A program made the translations under genes and the position numbers. 64,000 bases of DNA. Origin: CAXBCP01 sp963974055 (lineage in GTDB: Bacteria > Pseudomonadota > Alphaproteobacteria > MPNO01 > UBA830). Shown one piece after another: positions 17,026 through 25,810 of this stretch (position 1 is its first letter; each line of letters begins with the position of its first letter). Below the pieces are notes generated by a model. That model ran no database searches, was not told where the DNA came from, and worked only from the letters and a program-made list of their open reading frames with translations. Location: NCBI GenBank assembly GCA_963974055.1, contig CAXBCP010000003.1, positions 124,001 to 188,000 of the forward strand, written 5' to 3'.

Positions 17026-17814
17026 TCACCAGGCCGTCCAGCCGCCGTCGATGACGATGCTGGTGCCGGTGATCAGGGCCGAGGCGGGCGAGGCGAGGAA
17101 CACGACGGCGCCCATGATGTCTTCCAGCTTGCCCAGTTCGCCCATGGGAATTCGGTTGAGCACATCTGCGCGGAATTCCCTGTTCTCGAAGAAGGGTGCG
17201 GTCATCGGCGTCAGGATGAAGGTCGGGCCGATCGAATTGACGCGGATTTTATGCGGTGCCAGCTCGACGCCCATGGCCTTGGTCAGTCCTTCGATGGCGT
17301 GTTTCGACGCGCAATAGATCGTCCGCGTCGCCGCGCCGACATGGCCCATCTGCGACGACATGTGAATGATCGAGCCGCCATCGCCCTGTGCGATCATCTT
17401 CTGCGCCGCCGACCGGGCGACGAACACGGCGGATTTGACGTTGAGGTCCATGATCCTGTCGTAATTGGCTTCCGTCACGTCAACGAACGGTTCCGGCGCA
17501 TTGGTGCCGGCGTTATTGACGACGATATCGATGCGCGGAAGTCCGCCGATTTTCCGTGCGATATCGTCCAGGTCGCTGACGTCGCAGACCATGCTCCGTG
17601 CCGTCCCTCCCTCGGCTTCGATCCCGGCGGCAACGGCGTCGAGATCCGCCCGGGTGCGGCTGATCAGGACGACCTCGGCCCCGGCGCCGGCCAGCGCGAA
17701 GGCGCAGGCGCGTCCCAGGCCTCTTCCCGCGCCCGTGACCACGGCAATTTTACCGTCGAGCCGCATATCCGGCGTTTTCAGGGGGGCATCGTTGGCGGCG
17801 GCGGTATCGTTCAT
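17026..17814 (-). CDS. Short-chain dehydrogenase/reductase
   Basis: Classical SDR, 262 aa, with TGAGRGLG (cofactor loop, residues 27-34), NNAG (100-103), Ser in HMSSQMG and the catalytic pair Tyr167 and Lys171 (YCASK). The basic residues after the second strand (ISRTRADL) suggest NADP preference. It probably oxidises or reduces a hydroxy or keto group in the adjacent catabolic pathway. It is divergent from the cyclase-family gene across a 188-bp region containing an operator-like sequence at 17905-17926. Substrate unknown. Confidence 0.9.
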   Translation of the reverse strand: MNDTAAANDAPLKTPDMRLDGKIAVVTGAGRGLGRACAFALAGAGAEVVLISRTRADLDAVAAGIEAEGGTARSMVCDVSDLDDIARKIGGLPRIDIVVNNAGTNAPEPFVDVTEANYDRIMDLNVKSAVFVARSAAQKMIAQGDGGSIIHMSSQMGHVGAATRTIYCASKHAIEGLTKAMGVELAPHKIRVNSIGPTFILTPMTAPFFENREFRADVLNRIPMGELGKLEDIMGAVVFLASPASALITGTSIVIDGGWTAW

Positions 17815-17904
17815 GCTGCGTGTTCTCCCGGATTCAGGACCGATTGCCTGTGTCGGCGACGGTCAGATTGACATTATAGGCGGCATTCGGCCAAATTGGC
17901 GACT

Positions 17905-17926
17905 TTACTGATCAAATGATAAATAG
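17905..17926. promoter_or_regulatory. Operator-like sequence related to the TetR-linked palindrome
   Basis: In the SDR/cyclase divergent region, this site matches the palindrome at 33091-33112 in 16 of 22 positions and shares the 10-mer TGATAAATAG exactly. The right half-site is conserved and the left half is degenerate. A -35-like TTGGCG (17896-17901) and a -10-like GATAAA (17918-17923) overlap it. Control by the same regulator is inferred. Confidence 0.4.
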
Positions 17927-18002
17927 TGCGGCGGCTTACGGATCGCTTCGGTTCGGGCTAGAGTGACAATGGCAAAACACGAAAAGTTAGGGATGAAAAC
18001 CA

Positions 18003-18968
18003 ATGGTCCACAAAAACACCGAGGGCAAACTCGACATGGGCATTCTCCGCGAAACCGCGGAGAAGTGCAAAAACTGGGGCAAATGGGGCCCGGACGACGA
18101 GGCCGGCACGCTGAATTATATCGGTGCCGACGAAATCATCGCCGCCGCAGGGCTGATCCGCAAGGGCAAGACGTTTTCGCTCGGCCTCAACTTCGACAAT
18201 AAGGGGCCGCAATCGGGCCTGTGGGGCAACCGCTTCAACCCGATCCACACCATGCTGGCGACCGGTACGGACGCACTGTCCGGCAATCAGGACGAAGGCG
18301 GTATCCGCTATGCCGACGATATGGTCTCGCTGCCGCTGCAATGCGGCACCCAGTGGGATGCGCTCGGCCATATCTTCTATGACGACAAGATGTGGAACGG
18401 CTACGACGCCGGCCTTGTGGATTCGAACGGTGCCCAGAAGAACGGCATCGAAAAGGTGAAGGACAAGATGGTCGGGCGCGGCGTGCTGCTCGATATCGCC
18501 AAGCATGTCGGCGTCGAAGCGTTGTCCGAGGGCGATGCGATTTCGCGCAGCGATCTGGATGCCTGCGCCGAAGCGCAGGGCGTAGAGGTTAAAAAAGGCG
18601 ATTTTCTGCTGGTCCGTACCGGGATGATGGAAGAACGCCTGAAAAACGGCTGGGGCGGTTATGCCGGCGGTGATGCGCCGGGCCTGTCCTTCGATACCGC
18701 CGAATGGCTTCACGAAAAGGAAGTCGCTGCGATCTGCTGCGACACCTGGGGTTGCGAAGTCCGCCCGAACGAGACCACGGATGCGCAACAGCCCTGGCAC
18801 TGGGTTGTGATTCCGATGATCGGCATCACCATGGGCGAAATTTTCGTCATGGGCGAACTGTCCGACGATTGCGAACAGGACGGCGTGTGGGAATTCTTCT
18901 TCTGCGCACCGCCGCTGCCGGTCACCGGCGGGGTTGGCTCGCCGATCAACCCGATCGCAATCAAGTAG
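18003..18968 (+). CDS. Cyclase-family metal-dependent hydrolase
   Basis: A 321-aa protein of the kynurenine formamidase/cyclase fold, in the long subfamily carrying CGTQWDALGHI instead of the usual HGTHxDxPxH; the Asp and His of QWDALGH would bind the metal. Also seen are KGKTFSLGLNF, LLVRTGMM, and CCDTWGCEV in the C-terminal half. Members hydrolyse amide or lactone bonds; here the position before a HisD-like dehydrogenase suggests ring opening of a cyclic acid or amide. It starts at ATG 18003 (an out-of-frame ATG is at 17993). It is probably the first gene of the catabolic series running to about 23.7 kb. Confidence 0.82.
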   Translation: MVHKNTEGKLDMGILRETAEKCKNWGKWGPDDEAGTLNYIGADEIIAAAGLIRKGKTFSLGLNFDNKGPQSGLWGNRFNPIHTMLATGTDALSGNQDEGGIRYADDMVSLPLQCGTQWDALGHIFYDDKMWNGYDAGLVDSNGAQKNGIEKVKDKMVGRGVLLDIAKHVGVEALSEGDAISRSDLDACAEAQGVEVKKGDFLLVRTGMMEERLKNGWGGYAGGDAPGLSFDTAEWLHEKEVAAICCDTWGCEVRPNETTDAQQPWHWVVIPMIGITMGEIFVMGELSDDCEQDGVWEFFFCAPPLPVTGGVGSPINPIAIK

Positions 18969-18990
18969 CTCTCTGAACTCTGATCTATCG

Positions 18991-19019
18991 CCCCCCTTTC
19001 CCGCTCGGGGAGAGGGGGG
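18991..19019. repeat. C-rich/G-rich stem-loop between cyclase and HisD-like genes
   Basis: CCCCCCTTTCCCG and CGGGGAGAGGGGGG can pair into a very GC-rich hairpin with a tiny loop. It resembles intergenic palindromic units common in alphaproteobacterial genomes. No T-run follows, so it is more likely a repeat or RNA-stabilising hairpin than a strong terminator. Confidence 0.5.
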
Positions 19020-19033
19020 ATGCAGGAATTATC

Positions 19034-20341
19034 ATGGCCACACATCTCAAAGAACGCACGGGGGAGGCGGAAACGAAGGAATACGATTCCAAGGTCCGCC
19101 ATACCGTTGAAGACATCCTTGCCGATATCGAGGCCCGTGGAGATGCGGCGGTCCGCGAACTGTCGGAGAAGTTCGACAAATGGGCGCCCGAGAGCTTCCG
19201 CCTGTCGGACGAAGCCATCGCAGAACTGGTGGGCGGTGTACCGGAAGAAACCATAAACGACATTAAATTCGCACAGGCGCAGGTGCGTAATTTCGCGCAG
19301 ATCCAGCGCGGTGCGATCAAGGATGTCGAGGTCGAAACCCTGCCGGGCGTGATCCTCGGCCATAAGAACATTCCGGTGAATTCCGTCGGCTGCTACGTGC
19401 CCGGCGGGCGTTATCCCATGGTGGCGTCTGCGCATATGAGCGTCGTGACCGCCAAGGTCGCGGGGGTAAAGCGGGTGATCGCCTGCACACCGCCGACCGA
19501 CGGCAGGCCCCATGCCGAAACCGTCGCGGCGATGCATCTCGGCGGCGCCGACGAAATCTACGTGATGGGCGGCGTCCAGGCCGTCGGCGCAATGGCACTC
19601 GGCACCGAAACCATCGGGGCGGTCGACATGCTGGTCGGCCCCGGCAATGCGTTCGTTGCCGAGGCCAAACGCCAGCTATACGGGCGGGTCGGGATCGATC
19701 TGTTTGCGGGGCCGACCGAAATTCTGGTCATCGCGGACGAGACGTCGGATGTCGAAATCATCGCGACGGACCTGCTGGGCCAGGCCGAGCACGGCCCGAC
19801 CTCGCCGGCGATCCTGTTGACGACCTCGCGGAAGCTCGCCGACGACCTGCAGGCTGAAATCGACGACCAGCTCGCACGCCTGCCGACGGCGGAAGTCGCC
19901 CGGGCGGCCTGGCAGGATTACGGCGAAATTATTCTGGTCGATACACTGGACGAAGCCGTGACAGAGGCCGACCGGCTTGCCGCCGAGCATGTCGAGGTTC
20001 TGACGCAAGACCCGCGCTATTTCCTGCAGCACATGACCAATTACGGCGCGCTGTTCCTGGGACCGGAAACCAACGTGTCCTATGGCGACAAGGTGATCGG
20101 CACCAATCACACCCTGCCGACCAAGGGTGCCGCCCGCTATACCGGCGGACTATGGGTCGGCAAGTTCCTGAAAACCTGCACCTATCAGGAATGCTCCGAA
20201 GAGGCGAGCGTGGTTGTCGGCGATTACTGTTCGCGGCTCTGCGCGATCGAGAAATTCTGGGGTCACAAGGAACAGGCCGATCTCCGCCTGCGCCGGTATG
20301 GCGGGCGGAATATCGGCCTTGGCGCAGACGCGGCGGAATAG
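19034..20341 (+). CDS. Histidinol dehydrogenase-family protein (non-his paralogue)
   Basis: A 435-aa member of the HisD superfamily. Seen are GCYVPGGRYPM (NAD site), GPGNAFVAEAKRQLYG, GQAEHGPTSPA with Gln250 and His253, and GTNHTLPT with His359; these supply the zinc and catalytic residues of HisD. No histidine genes are nearby, and the neighbours are catabolic, so it probably oxidises another alcohol to a carboxylate, as sulfopropanediol 3-dehydrogenase (HpsN) does. It follows a hairpin after the cyclase gene and precedes an MFS gene by 15 bases. HisD activity itself cannot be excluded. Confidence 0.82.
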   Translation: MATHLKERTGEAETKEYDSKVRHTVEDILADIEARGDAAVRELSEKFDKWAPESFRLSDEAIAELVGGVPEETINDIKFAQAQVRNFAQIQRGAIKDVEVETLPGVILGHKNIPVNSVGCYVPGGRYPMVASAHMSVVTAKVAGVKRVIACTPPTDGRPHAETVAAMHLGGADEIYVMGGVQAVGAMALGTETIGAVDMLVGPGNAFVAEAKRQLYGRVGIDLFAGPTEILVIADETSDVEIIATDLLGQAEHGPTSPAILLTTSRKLADDLQAEIDDQLARLPTAEVARAAWQDYGEIILVDTLDEAVTEADRLAAEHVEVLTQDPRYFLQHMTNYGALFLGPETNVSYGDKVIGTNHTLPTKGAARYTGGLWVGKFLKTCTYQECSEEASVVVGDYCSRLCAIEKFWGHKEQADLRLRRYGGRNIGLGADAAE

Positions 20342-20356
20342 GCCCTGCGTACCGAA

Positions 20357-21580
20357 ATGTTCGGCGGTTTCGGCCGCGCGCTTTCCAGCCCGCATTACCG
20401 GCTATATGCCTGCGGTCATATCGCAAACGTGTTTGGCTGGTGGGGCAACCGGCTCGGTATCGGCTGGCTGACCTGGGAACTTACGGGCTCCGCCGGGTGG
20501 CTTGGAATCGTTGCCTTTGCGGGCATGATCCCGGTGACGCTGGTCTCTCCGTTCGGCGGGGTACTGGCGGACCGCTACGGACATCGCCAGATGGCCATCA
20601 TCGCCGGTGTGGCCGGCGGCGTGGTCACCCTTACCCTGGCATTATCGACCATTCTGGGGCTGACGACGGTGACGGTTCTTCTGGGGTTGAGCATTCTGCA
20701 GGGAGTCGCGTTCGGGCTTGAATTTCCCGCCCGGCAGGCCCTGATCCCCCAGCTTTGCGAACGGCAGAACATGTCCGCGGCGCTGGCATTCAACGCAACG
20801 ACGTTTCAGGTGGGTACGTTCCTGGGGCCGGTGATCGCGGGTTTTCTGATCACCCATTTCGGAACCGGCGCTTCGATAATCCTGTATGCGTTCACCAATT
20901 TCTGGATGGCGCTGATGATTCTCCTGATCCGGTTCCGTCCGGAAGCGCGCGATATACGGGAGAATCCGGGTTTCCTGTCCGAGATTATGGGCGGATTCCG
21001 TTATATCGCGGCAACGCCGGCCCTGCGCCTGCTGTTCATGATGTCGTTCACCAGCGGGCTTCTGCTGCGCCCCTATACCGAATTGCTGCCGGGCTTCGCG
21101 GGCGAGGTCTTCGGCAGCGGTCCCGAAGGTCTCGCCGCGCTGACTGCCGCCGCCGGATTCGGCGCGCTTGCCTGCGGCCTGCTTCTGGTGTTTCGCGGTC
21201 GCGCCCGCGGACTGGTTCGGATCATGCTCGGGGGTGCGATCGGCGGCTCCATCGTGCTTGCCCTTTTTGCGGCGACCGATACGCTGACATCCGGGGTGGC
21301 GGTTCTCGCGGTGGCTGCCTTCCTGATGCTTGGCTGTCATGTCGGCGCCTACAGCCTGATACAGAACGCCACAGACTCGGAAATGCGGGGGCGGGTGATC
21401 AGTGTAAATGTCTCGATCAGTCTCGGCGGTCCGGCGCTGGGGGCGCTGACGATCGGCTGGTTGGCCGAGGCGGTCGGGCTGCAGTGGGCGGTGGCGTCCA
21501 GCGCGATGCTGGCGCTGGTCATCGTTCTTTGTCTGCTGCCCACGGTTCTGCGCAACGCGCCGGCGATGGAAGCCGACTAG
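20357..21580 (+). CDS. Major facilitator superfamily transporter
   Basis: A 407-aa inner-membrane protein with about twelve hydrophobic segments and an MFS loop element GGVLADRYGHRQM after the second segment. It most resembles the EntS/MFS_3 branch of exporters, with EFPARQALIPQL and FNATTFQVGTFLGPVIAG in the first half. Direction and substrate are uncertain; placement suggests movement of a substrate or intermediate of the 18-23 kb pathway. It starts 15 bases after the HisD-like stop, so cotranscription is likely. Confidence 0.85.
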   Translation: MFGGFGRALSSPHYRLYACGHIANVFGWWGNRLGIGWLTWELTGSAGWLGIVAFAGMIPVTLVSPFGGVLADRYGHRQMAIIAGVAGGVVTLTLALSTILGLTTVTVLLGLSILQGVAFGLEFPARQALIPQLCERQNMSAALAFNATTFQVGTFLGPVIAGFLITHFGTGASIILYAFTNFWMALMILLIRFRPEARDIRENPGFLSEIMGGFRYIAATPALRLLFMMSFTSGLLLRPYTELLPGFAGEVFGSGPEGLAALTAAAGFGALACGLLLVFRGRARGLVRIMLGGAIGGSIVLALFAATDTLTSGVAVLAVAAFLMLGCHVGAYSLIQNATDSEMRGRVISVNVSISLGGPALGALTIGWLAEAVGLQWAVASSAMLALVIVLCLLPTVLRNAPAMEAD

Positions 21581-21678
21581 ATTTGATCCGGCGGCCGTCG
21601 TGACAATCCACCGTGGCGGGATTACGGTTTCGCCGGCGGATAGATATCGGCCCATAAACAATTAACGGGGAGACGAAC

Positions 21679-22542
21679 GTGGAACGGCTTCGGAAACTTA
21701 TTGACAGCCCGGATCTTGTGATCGCGCCGGTGGCGCTCAACCCGCTGATGGCACGCATGGCGGTCGAAGCGGGCTTCAAGGCGGTCTATATGAGCGGCGG
21801 CTCGCTCGGCTGGGTAAAATGCGGTACCGAAGCCACGATTACCCTGCCGGAAATGGCGGAAATCGCCATGGAAATGCGGACCGTATCGGACGTACCGATC
21901 GTCCTGGATGCAGGCGGCGGGTGGGGCGATCCCGCGCATATACACCGGACGATCGCCATGACCGAGGCGGCGGGCTTCGACGCGATCGAGATCGAGGACC
22001 AGTTGCTGCCGCGTCGTTTCCATCACCATGTCGGGATCGAACATCTGGTGCCGGCCGAATTCATGGTGTCCAAGATCGAAGAAGCGGTGGCGGCCCGTCG
22101 GGACCCAAACCTTGTCATCATCGGGCGGACAAATACGCTTCGGGTCACCGACCTGGACGATGCGCTGCGCCGCGGCGAGGCCTATAAAAAAGCCGGCGCC
22201 GATATGATTTTCATCCATACCCGCAAGCCGGAGGAAATGCGGATCATCGGCGAACGCCTGCCGGCGCCGCTGATGATCTTTGCGCCCGAAGACGGCTACG
22301 GCGCTTCGCCGATGTCGCCAGAGGATCTCGCGGGTCTCGGTTTTCGTTTTGCGGCGTCGTCAGGATCGGCTTTCGTCGCCATGTACAAGGCGATCCGCCA
22401 GTCATACGAATGCCTGGCCAACGGCACGATCGATCCGTTCCTCGGCGAGGGCGGCACGGTAACCGCAATGAAAGAAGCCCGCCGCACGGCCGGGCTGGAC
22501 GATGTTCTGGAAATCGAAAAACGAACCATGGGAGACGCCTGA
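21679..22542 (+). CDS. Isocitrate lyase/PEP mutase-family lyase
   Basis: A 287-aa TIM-barrel enzyme of the PEP mutase/methylisocitrate lyase superfamily. It shows VYMSGGSLGW, DAGGGWGDP (metal-binding acidic loop) and EIEDQLLPRR, with the signature ED on a barrel strand. The canonical KKCGH catalytic loop of isocitrate lyase is absent; the corresponding stretch reads LLPRRFHHH, as in oxaloacetate decarboxylase-like or oxygen-acid lyase members. It likely cleaves a C-C bond of a 2-hydroxy or 2-oxo dicarboxylate. A second, distinct family member is at 58.7 kb. Confidence 0.85.
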   Translation: MERLRKLIDSPDLVIAPVALNPLMARMAVEAGFKAVYMSGGSLGWVKCGTEATITLPEMAEIAMEMRTVSDVPIVLDAGGGWGDPAHIHRTIAMTEAAGFDAIEIEDQLLPRRFHHHVGIEHLVPAEFMVSKIEEAVAARRDPNLVIIGRTNTLRVTDLDDALRRGEAYKKAGADMIFIHTRKPEEMRIIGERLPAPLMIFAPEDGYGASPMSPEDLAGLGFRFAASSGSAFVAMYKAIRQSYECLANGTIDPFLGEGGTVTAMKEARRTAGLDDVLEIEKRTMGDA

Positions 22543-22654
22543 CCGGTCTGCGCTTGCCAATCCGGTCCGCGCGGATCAAGCTTGGCGGGCTGCAGCGACA
22601 AGACTGCATGCTCCGGAAAGAATCCGGCCCGACATAATAACAATCGGAGGAAAC

Positions 22655-23698
22655 ATGACCGTAGTTTCGAAAGCGCAGATTTCACTGGCCACCGCGGCGG
22701 CCGTATTACTGGCGTCCGGTGCGGCGCCCGCCGCCGCCGACGTCGCGGATTTCTATAAGGGCAAGCAGATCAATATCGTGGTCGGATACAGCCCGGGCGG
22801 CGGCTACGATACCTACACCCGGCTGCTTGCGACTGTGATCGGCAATCATATCCCCGGCAATCCGGAGGTCATTGTGACCAATATGCCGGGTGGCGGCAGC
22901 CTGAAGGCGGCGAATTACACCTATAACGTCGCGCCCAAGGACGGCACCCATCTCGGCGTGTTCTCGGCTCCGGTTGCGGTGGAGCCGCTTCTCGGGCGCA
23001 AGAACGCAAAATTCGAAGCGCTCAAATTCGGCTGGCTCGGCAACATGTTCCGCGATACCCACGGCTGCGTCGCCTGGCACAAATCGTCGCTCAAATCGCT
23101 GCAGGATGTTATCGATGCCAAGGAGCCCGTGGTGTTCGGCGCGACGTCGGCCAGCTCCTACGGGAACCAGCACGCCCGTGTCCTGCAGGCCATGGTCGGG
23201 GCGAACATCAAGATCGTGACCGGCTATCGCGGCATCAAGGGTGTCGGCAAGGCGCTTCAAGGAGGCGAAGTGACGGCTGCCTGCGCCATGTCGACGTCGA
23301 CGCTCAAATCGTCGTTCCGCGAGCTCAAGGAAAGCGGCCAGTTCCGCATGATCGTCCAGTTCGGAAGGGAAAAGCTTCCGTTCATGGACAATGCGACGCA
23401 TTTCTATTCTCTGCTGAAAAGTGACGACGACAAGCGGGTCGCCGATTTCTTCTTCAGCCAGTCGGCGATTGCGCGTCCGGTGGCGGCGCCGCCAGGCATC
23501 CCCGCCGATCGACTGGCGGCCCTCAGCAAGGCTTTCGCGGATTCGCTCGCAGACCCCGCGCTGTTGGCGACCGCGAAGCGAATCGGTATCGATGTGACCT
23601 ACGAGACCCCGGAAATGGTACGTGCGGCCTTTACCGAGCTGTATGCGACCCCGCCCGCTATCGTCGCGCGGGTCAAGAAGATCATGGGGCGTAAATAG
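22655..23698 (+). CDS. TctC-type periplasmic solute-binding protein
   Basis: A 347-aa substrate-binding protein of the tripartite tricarboxylate transporter (TTT) family, with an N-terminal signal peptide ending near AAPAAAA. Seen are INIVVGYSPGGGYDTYTRL and VIVTNMPGGGSLKAANY, which form the carboxylate-binding loops. The start at 22655 is fixed by a strong ribosome site (CGGAGG, 6 bases before). The membrane partners TctA and TctB are not adjacent, so it is an orphan binding protein that must share a permease or act as a sensor. A GC-rich terminator-like hairpin follows at 23729. Confidence 0.88.
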   Translation: MTVVSKAQISLATAAAVLLASGAAPAAADVADFYKGKQINIVVGYSPGGGYDTYTRLLATVIGNHIPGNPEVIVTNMPGGGSLKAANYTYNVAPKDGTHLGVFSAPVAVEPLLGRKNAKFEALKFGWLGNMFRDTHGCVAWHKSSLKSLQDVIDAKEPVVFGATSASSYGNQHARVLQAMVGANIKIVTGYRGIKGVGKALQGGEVTAACAMSTSTLKSSFRELKESGQFRMIVQFGREKLPFMDNATHFYSLLKSDDDKRVADFFFSQSAIARPVAAPPGIPADRLAALSKAFADSLADPALLATAKRIGIDVTYETPEMVRAAFTELYATPPAIVARVKKIMGRK

Positions 23699-23728
23699 CG
23701 CCCCGATACCGTCCTGATGTTGATAACG

Positions 23729-23755
23729 ACCGCCCCGTGATCCCCACGGGGCGGT
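23729..23755 (+). terminator. Hairpin after the TctC gene
   Basis: ACCGCCCCGTG and CACGGGGCGGT form a perfect 11-bp stem with the loop ATCCC, 31 bases after the TctC stop. The following TCGTCCGTTCTCTTG is moderately T-rich but has no clean U-tract. It is likely a transcription end of the 18-23.7 kb series. Confidence 0.6.
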
Positions 23756-23864
23756 TCGTCCGTTCTCTTGTGCTTTGCGCGTACGATCGACGCTGACCGG
23801 CCTGCACCTCGTTGCGCCCTGTGTGGCGGTGACGTAGGTTGACGCAACTGATCGGGAGAATTGC

Positions 23865-25793
23865 GTGACGGGCGATAGACGCAGGCTCGCCGCCATCGTT
23901 GCGGCGGATGTCGCCGGCTATAGCCGGCTGATGGAAACTGACGAGGAAGGCACGATCGCGGCCCTGCGCGCCCACCGTGCCGAGGTGATTGAGCCCAAAC
24001 TCGAACAGTATCACGGCCGGATCGCGAATACGGCGGGCGACAGTTTTCTGATCGAATTCGCGAGCGCCGTCGATGCGCTGCGCTGCGCCATTGAAATCCA
24101 GAAGGCCATTGCCGAACGGAATGCCGATATTGCCGAGGACCGCCGTCTCGTACTGCGGATCGGCATCAATGTCGGCGACGTTGTGTCCCAGGGTGTCGAC
24201 CTGCTGGGCGACGGGGTGAACGTGGCGGCCCGTCTTGAAGGTGTGGCCGATGCCGGCGGTATCTGTATTTCACGGAGCGCACGCGACCAGGTGCGCGACC
24301 GGCTCGATATCAAGCTCGATGATCTCGGAGAGGTCGAGGTCAAGAATATCGCCCGCCCGGTGCGGGCATTCCGGGTGTCGGGGCTTGGGGATGGCGCATC
24401 CGCGGCATCTTCCGGGGCGGGACAGATTCGCAAATTCGCGGTCCCGGCGGCTGTCGTTCTGGTCGTTGCCCTGGGGGCCGGCGGCTGGTGGCTGTTCGGC
24501 GCGGACGGGGCGGGAACCTCGCCGGCGGAATTGGCGGCCGGCAGTGTGGATCCGATGAAGGCCCCGGCGCCGCCCCCCAAACCTGTCCAGACCTCTCCCG
24601 GCAATGCATCCGTCGCCGTTTTGCCGTTTGCCAATCTGTCGGAAGACAAGGCGCAGGTTTATTTTGCGGACGGCATTACCGAAGACATCACGACGGACCT
24701 GTCGAAAGTATCCGGGCTCTACGTCACATCGCGGTCGGCGACCCTGCGGTTCCGGAACGGTGCAGCCGATCCGAAGGCTGTCTCGGCGGCGCTCGGCGTG
24801 CGGCACATCCTTTCCGGCAGCGTCCGGCGTGCAGGCGAGAAGATCAGGGTAACGGCGACACTCATCGACGCCAAAACCGGTGGGCAGCTCTGGGCGGAGA
24901 GGTTCGACCGGGACACACAGGATGTTTTCGCGATCCAGGACGAGATTTCGGGCAGGGTGGTCGAGCAGCTTTCCTCCGCGCTCAAGGGCGTTTTGCTGAA
25001 CCGGGGAAAACGCACCTATACGCCCAAGATAGAAGCCTACGATCTCTATATCCAGGGCCGTGCGGAACGCATTCCGCCGACGCCGCCGAACCTGAAGTCG
25101 GCTCTTGCGAAATTCGAAAAAGCGATTGAGATCGATCCCGATTTCGCCGGCGGCTATGCCGGGGCGTCTTTCGCCCATGCGCTGATTTACGAGGCATGGC
25201 GCGGCGATGCGGACACGGCGGGCGCCCAGCTCGACGAGGCGCTCAAACTGGCAGAGAGGGCGGTCCGGCTCGATCCGTCCTTCGGGCCCGCCTGGGGAAG
25301 CCTGGCCGAGGCCTATTTCCGCAAGGGCCGTCATGACGAAGCCCTGGCCGCCGTTCAAAAGGCCATCGCCGCCGCGCCGAGCGATTCGCTGATGCGGGCC
25401 CGTTACGGGCGGTTTCTGGGGTATGTCCGCCGATCGGTCGAGGGTATCGAACAGGTGCGCCAGGCCATGCGGATGAGCCCCGACAGCCTGCCGATGCTGT
25501 ATTTTCTGGCGCTGAATTACCGCGCCGCCGGCGAATTCGACAAGGCAATCGAGGCGTTGGAGAAACACAGAAAACGCCTGGGGGGACGCATTCTGCCGGC
25601 GCCTACCTGCCAGCTGATCGCCGCCTATGTGCAGGCCGGCAGGATGCAGGCCGCCCGCGCCGAGGTGCAGGGTCTGCTTAAGAAGTTTCCGGAATATAAG
25701 ACCCGGATGGCCGCCCGGAGCCATGTCTACAAGGCAGAAGAGGATATGAAGCAGTTTGTGGCGGCGCTGCGCGAGGCGGAACTACCTGAATAA
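23865..25793 (+). CDS. Class III adenylate cyclase with TolB-like and TPR domains
   Basis: A 642-aa membrane protein. Residues 1-170 are a class III nucleotide cyclase domain with the metal Asp15 in VAADVAGYSRLM and GDSFLIEFAS. A single transmembrane helix lies at about 190-211. Residues 245-370 form a TolB/FlgO-like domain (VAVLPFANLSED, LGVRHILSGSVRRAG). Residues 380-640 are TPR repeats. The cyclase is cytoplasmic and the rest is probably periplasmic. This architecture is common in Rhizobiales and Rhodospirillales and is thought to link cAMP to an unknown cue. The start is GTG 23865, with GGGAG 8 bases upstream. Confidence 0.88.
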   Translation: MTGDRRRLAAIVAADVAGYSRLMETDEEGTIAALRAHRAEVIEPKLEQYHGRIANTAGDSFLIEFASAVDALRCAIEIQKAIAERNADIAEDRRLVLRIGINVGDVVSQGVDLLGDGVNVAARLEGVADAGGICISRSARDQVRDRLDIKLDDLGEVEVKNIARPVRAFRVSGLGDGASAASSGAGQIRKFAVPAAVVLVVALGAGGWWLFGADGAGTSPAELAAGSVDPMKAPAPPPKPVQTSPGNASVAVLPFANLSEDKAQVYFADGITEDITTDLSKVSGLYVTSRSATLRFRNGAADPKAVSAALGVRHILSGSVRRAGEKIRVTATLIDAKTGGQLWAERFDRDTQDVFAIQDEISGRVVEQLSSALKGVLLNRGKRTYTPKIEAYDLYIQGRAERIPPTPPNLKSALAKFEKAIEIDPDFAGGYAGASFAHALIYEAWRGDADTAGAQLDEALKLAERAVRLDPSFGPAWGSLAEAYFRKGRHDEALAAVQKAIAAAPSDSLMRARYGRFLGYVRRSVEGIEQVRQAMRMSPDSLPMLYFLALNYRAAGEFDKAIEALEKHRKRLGGRILPAPTCQLIAAYVQAGRMQAARAEVQGLLKKFPEYKTRMAARSHVYKAEEDMKQFVAALREAELPE

Positions 25794-25810
25794 TCTTCGT
25801 TTTCCGGGCG

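Noticed and set aside
19034..20341. Biosynthetic histidinol dehydrogenase (hisD)
   Set aside because: Residues are compatible, but no his genes are near and all neighbours are catabolic; called a family member only.
23839..23850. Shared 12-mer TTGACGCAACTG here and at 33069-33080
   Set aside because: At 33069 it contains a probable -35 box, but here it is too close to the start codon to be a promoter; a 12-base match can arise by chance in 64 kb.
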